Of a DNA stretch of 64,000 nucleotides, positions 38,229 through 46,578 are shown piece by piece. This stretch comes from Demequina sp. NBRC 110057 (lineage in GTDB: Bacteria > Actinomycetota > Actinomycetes > Actinomycetales > Demequinaceae). The notes under the pieces were generated by a model that worked only from the letters and a program-made list of their open reading frames with translations, did no database searches and was not told where the DNA came from. The stretch spans positions 62,001 through 126,000 of the forward strand of contig NZ_BBRN01000005.1 of the NCBI RefSeq assembly GCF_002090175.1. The letters are read 5' to 3'. The position numbers were made by a program, and so were the translations under genes. Positions within the stretch are counted from its first letter, which is position 1. Each line of letters starts with the position of its first letter.

Positions 38229-39115
38229 CGGATCCCCTTGACGAGAAGGTGCTGCTGGGTGTTGAGGTAGGCGCGGGTGCGCTCGGGCGTGGCGGACCAC
38301 CACGGATCGGAGGGGGCCGATGCCGCGGCCGCCCAGGCGTGCACCCTCAGCGGGGTGACGGTGTAGTCGTCGCGCGGGTCCAGCGGGTGCGCGGCGTTGG
38401 CGATGAGGATGGTCAGCGGCATCTCGGCGATGAGTTCGACGCTCGCCCCGGCGCCCGCGGCGCCGGTCCATTCCAGTGCGCCGTCGGCGGCGACGCGCAC
38501 GCCCTTGAAGAAGGACACGCTGGGCGGCAGGTCGCGGGGCTCGAGGCCCTCCTTGGTCCCCGCCAGGCGCAGGAGCTCGCGCCCCGCGGCTGTCGCGCTG
38601 TGGGCCTCGCCCGCGCCGTAGCGGCTGGCGTTACCGGCGAGCGTCGTCACGCCGCAGAAGGCGTCGTGGTGACCGCCGGCGCCGTCAGTGGCGATCGTGG
38701 CGAGGACGCGCCCGTCTCCCGACAGCAGCGGGTGGCCGGCGCCCAGGTAGGCCTGCCAGGGGATCTTCTGGGTGTCGGCGACGTTGAGCCGCTCGGCGGT
38801 ATTGAGGGCGGAGTAGACCACCACGTGCGCGCACGCGTCTCCCTCAACATCCTCGAGCCGGATACGCGTGCCGCGCGCCACCGTGGCGTGCGTGTAGCCG
38901 GGCCCGGCGACGGTCTCTGCCCACGTCAGCGCGGCCGGGTCGACGCCCGCGGGGACGTGGGGAGACGACGACGGCGGCAGATAGGGCATCGCCTCCACGG
39001 AGATGTCCGCGCGGCCGCGCGCATCGTCGCGCGCCTGGGCCAGGGTGGCGGTGCCGGAGCGGCGCCCCGCGCCGAGGTCGATGGTGGGGTCTGTCGTCAC
39101 TGCGTCTGTAGTCAC
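38225..39115 (-). CDS. DUF1989 protein 1: urea-carboxylase-associated / carboxyguanidine deiminase subunit
   Basis: A 296-residue DUF1989 protein, longer than its partner through an N-terminal extension (TLAQARDDARGR) and a C-terminal tail. Conserved patterns are RLEDVEGDACAHVVVYSALNTAERLNVADTQKIPW near residue 88 and a histidine/cysteine motif HHDAFCGVT near residue 148. The start is GTG 39113-39115, only 7 bp from the operator at 39123-39142, which would let a bound repressor block expression directly. It heads the operon with DUF1989-2 and atzF, divergent from tetR. Confidence 0.9.
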   Translation of the reverse strand: MTTDAVTTDPTIDLGAGRRSGTATLAQARDDARGRADISVEAMPYLPPSSSPHVPAGVDPAALTWAETVAGPGYTHATVARGTRIRLEDVEGDACAHVVVYSALNTAERLNVADTQKIPWQAYLGAGHPLLSGDGRVLATIATDGAGGHHDAFCGVTTLAGNASRYGAGEAHSATAAGRELLRLAGTKEGLEPRDLPPSVSFFKGVRVAADGALEWTGAAGAGASVELIAEMPLTILIANAAHPLDPRDDYTVTPLRVHAWAAAASAPSDPWWSATPERTRAYLNTQQHLLVKGIR

Positions 39116-39122
39116 GGCCGTC

Positions 39123-39142
39123 TACCTTTCGCTCGATAGGTA
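39123..39142. promoter_or_regulatory. Predicted TetR operator, copy 2 (autoregulatory)
   Basis: TACCTTTCGCTCGATAGGTA: 9-bp arms with one mismatch around a 2-bp centre. It lies between the divergent DUF1989-1 gene (7 bp) and tetR (91 bp). The position indicates control of the degradation operon and autoregulation of tetR. Confidence 0.75.
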
Positions 39143-39233
39143 ACAGCGAGCATAAGCGCGGACTGTTACATCGACATTTCGCCCGCGCAACCTCTGAAAG
39201 AATCCCGGCGGGGCCGGATAGCCTGGAGCGGCC

Positions 39234-39878
39234 ATGACGAACGACGACGCCTCCTCGGCCCCCGCCTCCGCCACGCCCGCGCGCCGCTCGCGCCCCCACG
39301 GGAAGGAACCCGTGGGACGCGACCGCATCCTCGAGGCCGCCGCGGTGCTGTTCGTCGAACAGGGCTACGCCGCGACCACGACGCGGCAGATCTCCGCGGC
39401 CGTCAACATCAAGCAGCCGTCGCTGTACTACCACTTTCCCAACAAGGCGGCGATGCTCAACGAGCTGCTGATCGACACCGCGAAGCCGTCGATCGCGAAG
39501 GCACGGGAACTGCTCGCCGACGAGGACAGGGACCCCCTGGCGCGCCTGCTCGAGCTGATCCGCTTCGACGTCCACCTGCTCGCATCGGGCCCGTCCAACA
39601 TCGGCGCGCTGTACCTGCTGCCCGAGACCAACGAGCCGATGTTCGGCACGTTCCAGGCGCTGCGTCAGGAGCTGGTGTCGACCTACGGCGCGCTGCTGCG
39701 GCGCACCATCGCCGCGGGCCGCGCCGACGTGGACGATCCCGCCGCGACAGCCGCCCTGCTGTTCTCCCTTGTCGAGGGCGTCATCCTGCGCCGCGCCGAC
39801 GACCGCAACCTCGATGCCGCCCGCGTCGCGGACGGCATCGAGACGGCGACCTTAAGGATCCTGGGCGCGACGCTGTAG
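39234..39878 (+). CDS. TetR-family regulator of the guanidine/urea locus
   Basis: A 214-residue TetR protein. The DNA-binding domain follows a disordered, Ser/Ala/Pro-rich N-terminus (about 25 residues) and reads RDRILEAAAVLFVEQGYAATTTRQISAAVNIKQPSLYYHFPNKAAML. The C-terminal part is a TetR_C-like ligand domain. Start ATG 39234. It sits inside the locus, divergent from the DUF1989 genes and convergent on the carboxylase gene. Three near-identical dyads before the carboxylase, DUF1989 and importer genes are its likely binding sites. The inducer is probably a pathway compound. Confidence 0.9.
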   Translation: MTNDDASSAPASATPARRSRPHGKEPVGRDRILEAAAVLFVEQGYAATTTRQISAAVNIKQPSLYYHFPNKAAMLNELLIDTAKPSIAKARELLADEDRDPLARLLELIRFDVHLLASGPSNIGALYLLPETNEPMFGTFQALRQELVSTYGALLRRTIAAGRADVDDPAATAALLFSLVEGVILRRADDRNLDAARVADGIETATLRILGATL

Positions 39879-39908
39879 TCCAGCGGTCCGCCGCGCCGGG
39901 GCCCGGGA

Positions 39909-42900
39909 CTAGGCGATGGCCGCCGCGACCTCGGCTGTCCGCACGGCGACCACGGCGTCGCCGGGGGCGACGGTCGAGCCCGCGGGCGTGAGCACCGCCT
40001 CGATCATTCCCGCGTGGGTGGCGACAAGCGCCGTCTCCATCTTCATCGCCTCGACGACGGCGACCACGTCGCCCTCGGCCACCTCGTCACCCTCGGCGAC
40101 CAGCACCTTCCACACGTTGGCGGCGAAGGGCGCCTCGACGGCGACGCAGCCCTCGGGGATCTCGGCGGCCGCGGTCGCCGCGGCGGGCTCGATGGCGCGG
40201 TTGAACTCGCCCGACGCCTCCCACCGCTCGCGCTCCTCGGCGAACGCCGCGCGCTGGGTGGAGCGGAACGCGGCGATCTCCTCCGCGTTGTCCGCGAGGA
40301 ACGCAGCGTGCTCCCGCATGGACAGCGTCCCCTCGACGATCTCGGGCCGCCACAGGCCCGCCGTGAAGTCGGCGCGCAGTCGCAGCAGCTCGTCGGCCTC
40401 GACGGGGTACCAGGAGATGCGGTCGAAGAAGTCGAGCAGCCACGGGCGCGTGCCGTCGACTGCGCGGTCGTCGCCGGCAAACGATGCCCAGCGGTCCCAT
40501 ACCTGGGTGGTGCGGCCCACGAACTGGTAGCCGCCGGGGCCCTCCATGCCGTAGATGCACAGGTACGCGCCGCCGATGCCCACCGAGTTCTCGGCGGTCC
40601 AGGTGCGGGCGGGGTTGTACTTGGTGGTCACCAGGCGGTGGCGCGGGTCGAGCGGCGTCGCCACGGGCGCGCCAAGGTACACGTCACCCAGGCCGAGCAC
40701 CAGGTACTGGGCGTCGAACAGCGTCCGGTAGACGTCGTCCACGCTGTCCAGGCCGTTGACGCGCCTAATGAACTCGATGTTCCACGGGTTCCACGGGGCG
40801 TCGTCGCGCACGCCGGCTTCGTAGCGGGCGATGGCCTCGCGCGTCGCGGGGTCGTCCCACGACATCGGGAGGCGGACGTGGCGGCTGGGCACCACGAGGT
40901 CCTCCGCGTCGGCGACGTCGGCCGCGAGCGCGAGGAGGCCGTCGAGCGCCTCGCGGGTCACGAACGCGGGGTCCTCGAAGGTGACCTGGAGCGAGCGAAT
41001 GCCGGGCGTCAGGTCGCGCAGCCCGGCGGGCGGGTTCTCCCGCAGGGCACGGTGGAGGACGTGGATGCGGGCGCGCAGCATGAGGTCGAGCTCCAGCTCG
41101 CCCAGCTCGATCAGCACCGAGTCGTCTCCCTGACGGCGCAGCACCAGGCCGTCGCGGTCGGCCAGGACGCCACGCGGCGCGCCGGCCGGCTCGGGGTGCG
41201 CGGGCTCGAGGCGCACCATGCGCACGGTGTCCCCCGGCGCAAGCTGGCCAAGCTTCCACCGCTCGGCCTTGGCGATCGTCACCGGGGTGACGAAGCCGCC
41301 GAGGCTCGGGCCGTCGGGGCCCAGCAGCACGGGGGTGTCCCCAGTGAAATCCATGCCGCCCACCGAATACGGGGTGTCGTGGATGTTCGAGGGGTGCAGG
41401 CCGGCCTCGCCGCCGTCCTGGCGCGCCCACTGGGGCTTGGGGCCCACGAGGCGCACGCCGGTGCGGTCGGAGTTGAAGTGCACCTCGTAGGGGGTCGACA
41501 GCACGGCGTCGACATCCTCCTGAGTAAAGAAGTCGGGGGCGGAGTGCGGCCCGTCGAGCACCCCGATCTCCCAGGTGCGGCCGATGCTCGGGCGAGCCTC
41601 GAGCGGCACCGTCGCCACCGCATCGGCCGTCGTCACGGCCTCGCCGAGCGTGAGGACGTCGCCGAGGACGAGGGCGCGCCCCGCGTGGCCGCCGAAGCGG
41701 CCGAGCGTGAACGTCGCCTTGGAGCCGAGGTGCTCGGGGACGTCGATGCCGCCCTCGATGAGCAGGTAGGCGCGCAGGCCCGCCTCGACCTGCCCCACCT
41801 CGACGGTGGAGCCGGCCGGAATGACAAAGGGCTCCCACATCGGCACGGGGACGCCGTCCACGCTCACGGAGACGGGCGCGCCGGTGACGATGGCGCGGCG
41901 CTCGACGCCGAGGCGCAGGCGGGGGCCAGACACGGTGCACTCGAGCCCGGCGGCCTGCGGGTCGTTCCCGAGGGCCTCGTTGCCCAGGCGGAAGCTGCGG
42001 TCGTCCATGGGGCCCGACGGCGGCACGCCGATGTGCCACAGGCCGGTGCGGCCGCCCGCCTCCTGGACAGTGGTGAGGAAGCCGGGGGCCTCGACGCGGA
42101 CGTCGTCGATGGCGGCGATGTCGCCGCTTCCGAGCGTCGCGGTGGTGTGCCTACCCGCGGCGACGACGGGGGCGGTCGCGATCGCGGAGAGCAGCGCGAG
42201 GTTGGTCTGGATGCCGTCGATGCGCGTGGCCGCCAGGGCCGCCGCCTGACGCTCCCACGCCTCGGCGCGGGTGGCGCCGGCGGTGATGACCTTGGCGATC
42301 ATCGGGTCGTAGCGGGTGCTCACCTCGGTGCCGGCCGCCACCCACGTGTCGATGCGGGCGTCGGCGGGGAACACCGCGCGCGTGATGGTGCCGGGACTGG
42401 GGCGGAAGTCGGAGCCCGGGTCCTCGGCGTAGACGCGGGACTCGACGGCGTAGCCGCTCACGGGGACCTCGCCGGTGGCGCGGTAGGGGTCGAGGAAGCT
42501 CGCGTCGCCCGTGCCGAGGGTCAGCATCCACTCGACGAGGTCGACGCCGGTGATGGCCTCGGTGACAGGGTGCTCCACCTGGAGGCGGGTGTTGATCTCG
42601 AGGAACGACGCCTCGCCGGTGCGGGCGTCGACCACGAACTCGACGGTGCCGGCGCTGCGGTAGCCCACCGACGCCGCGAGGGCGCGAGCCGTCGAGTGCA
42701 GCTCGGCGCGCACCGCGGGATCGAGGTCGAAGGCAGGGGCCTCCTCCGCCACCTTCTGGTTGCGGCGCTGGAGGGTACAGTCGCGGTCCCCCAGCGTCAC
42801 GACGCCGCCGGCGCCGTCGCCGAAGACCTGGACCTCGACGTGGCGCGCGTCGTCGATGAAGCGCTCGGCGAAGACGCCGCCGCCCGCGACGTCTGCCACG

Positions 42901-43457
42901 CGCCGCACCGTCGCGAAGGCGGCCTCGACCTCGGCGAGGTCGCGCAGCACCGCCATGCCCTTGCCGCCGCCACCGCCGGCCGCCTTGATGATCACGGGAA
43001 GGCCGATGCGCTCGATCTCGGCGCGTGCGTGCTCCGCGTCGGCGAGGTCCTCTGTCGCAGCGGCCAGCGGGACGCCAGCCGCCACCGCGTGGGCGCGGGC
43101 CGCCTGCTTGTCACCGAAGGCGTCGATGTGGTCGGGGCCCGGCCCCAGGAAGACGATGCCGGCGGCCTCGACAGCGCGGGCGAAGGCGGCGTTCTCGGAC
43201 AGGAAGCCGTAGCCGGGGTGGATGGCCCACACGCCGTGGGCGAGCGCGACCTCGACGATCTGCGCGATGTCCATGTAGGGGTCGGTGTCGCCGCGGCGCT
43301 CGAGCCTCACCGCCTCGTCGGCCGCGTGGACGTGGGCACTCGCGCCGTCGTCGTCAGCGTAGATGGCGAGGGACGTGCCCCCGAGTGCCGTCACGGAGCG
43401 CGAGACGCGCACCGCAATCTCCGCCCTGTTCGCGATGAGGACCTTGCCGATGGCCAT
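39909..43457 (-). CDS. Biotin-dependent guanidine/urea carboxylase
   Basis: A 1182-residue urea-carboxylase-family enzyme. Residues about 1-450 form the biotin carboxylase (GYGFLSENAAFARAVEAAGI, GGGGKGMAVL, LEINTRLQVEHPVTEAITG), the middle has the KipA/KipI-like carboxyltransferase (VEAPGFLTTVQEAGGRTGLWHIGVPPSGPMDD, about 480), and the C-terminus has the biotin site EAMKMETALV (Lys about residue 1139). No allophanate hydrolase domain is fused; that is encoded by atzF. Urea and guanidine carboxylases look alike at this level; the linked DUF1989 pair favours guanidine. Start ATG 43457. Operator copy 3 lies 37 bp upstream. Confidence 0.92.
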   Translation of the reverse strand: MAIGKVLIANRAEIAVRVSRSVTALGGTSLAIYADDDGASAHVHAADEAVRLERRGDTDPYMDIAQIVEVALAHGVWAIHPGYGFLSENAAFARAVEAAGIVFLGPGPDHIDAFGDKQAARAHAVAAGVPLAAATEDLADAEHARAEIERIGLPVIIKAAGGGGGKGMAVLRDLAEVEAAFATVRRVADVAGGGVFAERFIDDARHVEVQVFGDGAGGVVTLGDRDCTLQRRNQKVAEEAPAFDLDPAVRAELHSTARALAASVGYRSAGTVEFVVDARTGEASFLEINTRLQVEHPVTEAITGVDLVEWMLTLGTGDASFLDPYRATGEVPVSGYAVESRVYAEDPGSDFRPSPGTITRAVFPADARIDTWVAAGTEVSTRYDPMIAKVITAGATRAEAWERQAAALAATRIDGIQTNLALLSAIATAPVVAAGRHTTATLGSGDIAAIDDVRVEAPGFLTTVQEAGGRTGLWHIGVPPSGPMDDRSFRLGNEALGNDPQAAGLECTVSGPRLRLGVERRAIVTGAPVSVSVDGVPVPMWEPFVIPAGSTVEVGQVEAGLRAYLLIEGGIDVPEHLGSKATFTLGRFGGHAGRALVLGDVLTLGEAVTTADAVATVPLEARPSIGRTWEIGVLDGPHSAPDFFTQEDVDAVLSTPYEVHFNSDRTGVRLVGPKPQWARQDGGEAGLHPSNIHDTPYSVGGMDFTGDTPVLLGPDGPSLGGFVTPVTIAKAERWKLGQLAPGDTVRMVRLEPAHPEPAGAPRGVLADRDGLVLRRQGDDSVLIELGELELDLMLRARIHVLHRALRENPPAGLRDLTPGIRSLQVTFEDPAFVTREALDGLLALAADVADAEDLVVPSRHVRLPMSWDDPATREAIARYEAGVRDDAPWNPWNIEFIRRVNGLDSVDDVYRTLFDAQYLVLGLGDVYLGAPVATPLDPRHRLVTTKYNPARTWTAENSVGIGGAYLCIYGMEGPGGYQFVGRTTQVWDRWASFAGDDRAVDGTRPWLLDFFDRISWYPVEADELLRLRADFTAGLWRPEIVEGTLSMREHAAFLADNAEEIAAFRSTQRAAFAEERERWEASGEFNRAIEPAAATAAAEIPEGCVAVEAPFAANVWKVLVAEGDEVAEGDVVAVVEAMKMETALVATHAGMIEAVLTPAGSTVAPGDAVVAVRTAEVAAAIA

Positions 43458-43493
43458 GACTGCCGCCCTTCGTCGTGCTGCCGAATGGCGACG

Positions 43494-43513
43494 ACTCTAT
43501 CGGGCGATAGTTA
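43494..43513. promoter_or_regulatory. Predicted TetR operator, copy 3 (carboxylase promoter)
   Basis: ACTCTATCGGGCGATAGTTA, whose core CTATCG-GG-CGATAG is a perfect dyad. It lies 37 bp before the carboxylase start. It is the best match to the consensus shared with 35736-35755 and 39123-39142. Confidence 0.75.
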
Positions 43514-43621
43514 CTGGCGTGTTTCGGGGAGGAAACGATGCGCGCGCGGCCGGGCCACCGCATCGGCCGTCCGCACGCGACGGGAGAAGCCGCCGACACG
43601 GCGAGGCCCGGCACGCGACAC

Positions 43622-43661
43622 GACGAGGCCCCGATCCCTCCAGGGGACCGGGGCTCGCCGT
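43622..43661 (-). terminator. Hairpin terminator after adhE
   Basis: CGAGGCCCC (from 43625) and GGGGCTCG (about 43650-43657) form a stem with one bulge, with an inner TCCC/GGGG pair around TCCA. It lies 14-50 bp past the adhE stop (43675) on the minus strand. Stem quality is fair; no long T-run. Confidence 0.55.
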
Positions 43662-43674
43662 GTGTGGCTCGGTG

Positions 43675-46398
43675 TTACTTGGCGGCCTTGCGCGCCTTAC
43701 GCGGGGCCTTCGCCTTGGACTCGGCCTCGGCGGCCTCCTCCTCGCGGGCGGCGACGTCCTCGTAGCGGATGCCGTAGTAGGCGGCCTGCATCATGACCTT
43801 CATGTCGGCAAGCATCGGCAGGCGCGGGTTGGCGGGTGCGCACTGGTCCTCGTAGGCGTTCATGGCGAGCGTGTCGAGCGAGGCCATGAACTCGGTCTCG
43901 TCGATGCCGATCTCCTGGAACGAACCCTCGATACCCACGGCGGCGCGCAGCTCCTCGACGGCCGTGGCGTAGGCCTCGACGGCCTCATCGGGCGTCGAGT
44001 GGGCGAGGCCCAGGACCTTGGCGATCTCCTGGAACCGCTCGGGAGCCACGTAGGACTCCTGCTTGGGCCACGAGGTGGGCTTGGTGGGCACCTTGCCGTT
44101 GTAACGGATCACGTGCGGCAGGTAGACGGCGTTGGTGCGGCCGTGGGCGACGTGGAAGGTGGAACCCGTCACGTGGCTCATGGCGTGCACCAGGCCAAGG
44201 AACGCGTTGCCGAAGGCCATGCCGGCGATGGTCGCGGCGTTGTGCATCTTCTCGCGCGCCTTCTCCGCCTCGGGGCCACCCTCGACGGACGTCGCGATGT
44301 TCTCGAACACCAGGCGGATCGCCTGCAGCGCGAGGCCGTCGGTGAAGTCGTTCGCGTAGACCGAGACGAATGCCTCGGTGGCGTGGGTCAGGGCGTCCAT
44401 GCCGGAGTCGGCGGCCACGCGGGAGGGCAGCGCACGGGTCAGGACCGGGTCGACGATCGCGACCGACGGGGTCAGCGCGTAGTCGGCGAGCGGGTACTTG
44501 CGGCCCGTCTCGGTGTCGGTGATGACAGCGAACGGCGTGACCTCGGCGCCGGTGCCCGACGTGGTCGGGATGCACACCAGCTGGGCGAGCTCGCCGAGCT
44601 GCGGGAACGCGAAGGCACGCTTGCGGACGTCGAAGAACTTCTCCTTCAGGTCGCTGAAGACCACGTCAGGGTGCTCGTACATGAGCCACATGACCTTCGC
44701 GGCGTCCATGGGCGAGCCGCCACCCACGGCGATCAGGGTGTCGGGCTTGAAGGCCCGCAGCACCTCGGCCCCGGCGGTGACCGTCTTGATGGACGGCTCG
44801 GGCTCGACGTTGTCGATGATCTGGACGGAGACCTTGTTGTTGCGGCGGTTCAGCACGTCGAGGATCTTGTCGACGATGCCGATGCGGGTCATGGTGGCGT
44901 CGGTGATGATCGTCACGCGCTCCACGTCGGGCATCGACTTGAGGTAGCGGATCGAGTTGGGCTCGAAGTAGGTCTTCGCCGGCACCTTGAACCACTGCAT
45001 GTTGTTGTTCCTCCGGCCGATGCGCTTGACGTTGATCAGGTTGATCGCGGACACGTTGTTGGACACCGAGTTGTGGCCGTAGGAGCCGCAGCCGAGCGTG
45101 AGCGAGGGGAGGAAGGCGTTGTAGATGTCGCCGATTCCACCCTGCGAGGAGGGCGAGTTGCAGATGATGCGGACGGCCTTGACGCGCTGTCCGAACTCCT
45201 GGATGACGGCCTGGTCGGTCGCGTGGATCGCGGCGGAGTGACCGAGGCCGTGGAACTCGACCATGCGCTCGGCGTAGTCGAGCCCCTGCTCGGTGGTCTC
45301 GGCGCGCAGCACGGCGAGGACGGGGCACAGCTTCTCGCGGGTCAGCGGCTCGGACTCGCCCACGGTCGAGACCTCGGCGAGGATGATCGAGGTGTCGGCG
45401 GGAACGGTGAAGCCGGCCTGCTCGGCGATCCAGGTGGGGTGCTTGCCCACCACGTTCGGGTTGAGCTTGGCGCCGGCGCAGTTCTCGCCGGAGGCGGTGA
45501 CGCCGAAGATGAACTCCTCGAGCAGCGCCTTCTCCTCGGGGGTGACCCGGTAGGCGTGGAGGCGGTCGAACTCGCTCAGCGCCTCGTCGTACAGCGACGA
45601 GTCGAGGATGACGGCCTGCTCCGAGGCGCACACCATGCCGTTGTCGAACGCCTTCGAGATGACGATGTCGTTGACGGAACGCTTGAGGTTGGCGGAGGCG
45701 TGGATGTAGGCGGGAACGTTGCCGGCGCCGACGCCGAGCGCGGGCTTGCCGCACGAGTACGCGGCCTTGACCATCGCGTTGCCGCCGGTGGCCAGGATGA
45801 GCGCGACGCCGTCGTGGTTCATCAGCTGGTTGGTGGCGTCAATCGACGGGTGCTCGACCCACTGGATGCAGTGCTCGGGGGCGCCCGCGGCGATCGCCGC
45901 GTCACGCACGGCCTTGGCGGCCGCCACGGAGGACTGCTGGGCGCTCGGGTGGAACGCGAAGATGATGGGGTTGCGGGTCTTGAGCGAGATGAGCGACTTG
46001 AAGATCGCCGTCGAGGTGGGGTTGGTCACCGGGGTGATGCCCGCGATGACGCCCACGGGCTCGGCGATCTCGGTGATGCCGAGCAGCTCGTCCTCGTGGA
46101 TGACGCCCACGGTCTTCATGGGGCCCATGGAGTGGGTGACGTGCTCGCACGCGAAGATGTTCTTCACGGCCTTGTCCTCGAAGACGCCGCGGCCGGTCTC
46201 GTTGACCGCCTGCATGGCGAGGTCGCCGTGCTGGCTGAGCGCCGCGACCGACGCCTTCTTCACCAGCATGTCGACGTCCTCCTGCGTGAACGCGGAGTAG
46301 GCCTGGAGGGCGCGCTGGCCGTTGGCGACCAGACGGTCGATCTCGGCCGCGATGGGCGACTGGCTTTCCTGGACCGGGGATTCCTGCGTGGCGGTCAT
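43675..46398 (-). CDS. adhE: Bifunctional acetaldehyde/alcohol dehydrogenase AdhE
   Basis: A 907-residue cytoplasmic enzyme that reduces acetyl-CoA to ethanol in two steps and regenerates NAD+. The N-terminal aldehyde dehydrogenase (about 1-440) has the nucleophile in NGMVCASEQAVIL (about residue 250); the C-terminal iron alcohol dehydrogenase (about 470-870) has GGGSPMDAAKVMW and metal histidines in HAMSHVTGSTFHVAHGRTN. The Lys-rich tail ends in KAPRKARKAAK. A perfect 18-bp dyad with a DosR-like core lies about 100 bp upstream. It pairs with pflBA as the fermentation module. Confidence 0.96.
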   Translation of the reverse strand: MTATQESPVQESQSPIAAEIDRLVANGQRALQAYSAFTQEDVDMLVKKASVAALSQHGDLAMQAVNETGRGVFEDKAVKNIFACEHVTHSMGPMKTVGVIHEDELLGITEIAEPVGVIAGITPVTNPTSTAIFKSLISLKTRNPIIFAFHPSAQQSSVAAAKAVRDAAIAAGAPEHCIQWVEHPSIDATNQLMNHDGVALILATGGNAMVKAAYSCGKPALGVGAGNVPAYIHASANLKRSVNDIVISKAFDNGMVCASEQAVILDSSLYDEALSEFDRLHAYRVTPEEKALLEEFIFGVTASGENCAGAKLNPNVVGKHPTWIAEQAGFTVPADTSIILAEVSTVGESEPLTREKLCPVLAVLRAETTEQGLDYAERMVEFHGLGHSAAIHATDQAVIQEFGQRVKAVRIICNSPSSQGGIGDIYNAFLPSLTLGCGSYGHNSVSNNVSAINLINVKRIGRRNNNMQWFKVPAKTYFEPNSIRYLKSMPDVERVTIITDATMTRIGIVDKILDVLNRRNNKVSVQIIDNVEPEPSIKTVTAGAEVLRAFKPDTLIAVGGGSPMDAAKVMWLMYEHPDVVFSDLKEKFFDVRKRAFAFPQLGELAQLVCIPTTSGTGAEVTPFAVITDTETGRKYPLADYALTPSVAIVDPVLTRALPSRVAADSGMDALTHATEAFVSVYANDFTDGLALQAIRLVFENIATSVEGGPEAEKAREKMHNAATIAGMAFGNAFLGLVHAMSHVTGSTFHVAHGRTNAVYLPHVIRYNGKVPTKPTSWPKQESYVAPERFQEIAKVLGLAHSTPDEAVEAYATAVEELRAAVGIEGSFQEIGIDETEFMASLDTLAMNAYEDQCAPANPRLPMLADMKVMMQAAYYGIRYEDVAAREEEAAEAESKAKAPRKARKAAK

Positions 46399-46495
46399 GG
46401 TGTTCTCTTCTCCCTTGACGAGGGGCTCCTGGCGGCTCCCCTGATACTCAAGAAACTACGCCCGCGTGATCCCCGTCACATGAGGCCTACGTCCC

Positions 46496-46513
46496 GTAGG
46501 ACCAATGTCCTAC
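46496..46513. promoter_or_regulatory. DosR/DevR-like palindrome upstream of adhE
   Basis: GTAGGACCAATGTCCTAC is a perfect 18-bp dyad (7-bp arms, CAAT spacer). Its core AGGACATTGGTCCT, read on the minus strand, resembles the DosR consensus. A second dyad, CCTACGTCCCGTAGG (46486-46500), overlaps its left edge, so two proteins or two dimers may compete here. adhE starts at 46398. Confidence 0.6.
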
Positions 46514-46578
46514 CAGGGGTTTCGCTTCTGAGAATGGCCGATGCTGTGGCCACCACCGTGCGCCGGTGGCCCCTCGCG

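Noticed and set aside
43458..43560. A guanidine (ykkC) riboswitch before the carboxylase gene.
   Set aside because: The 100-bp leader is short and dominated by the 20-bp dyad; I saw no conserved guanidine-aptamer pattern. A covariance-model search would settle it.
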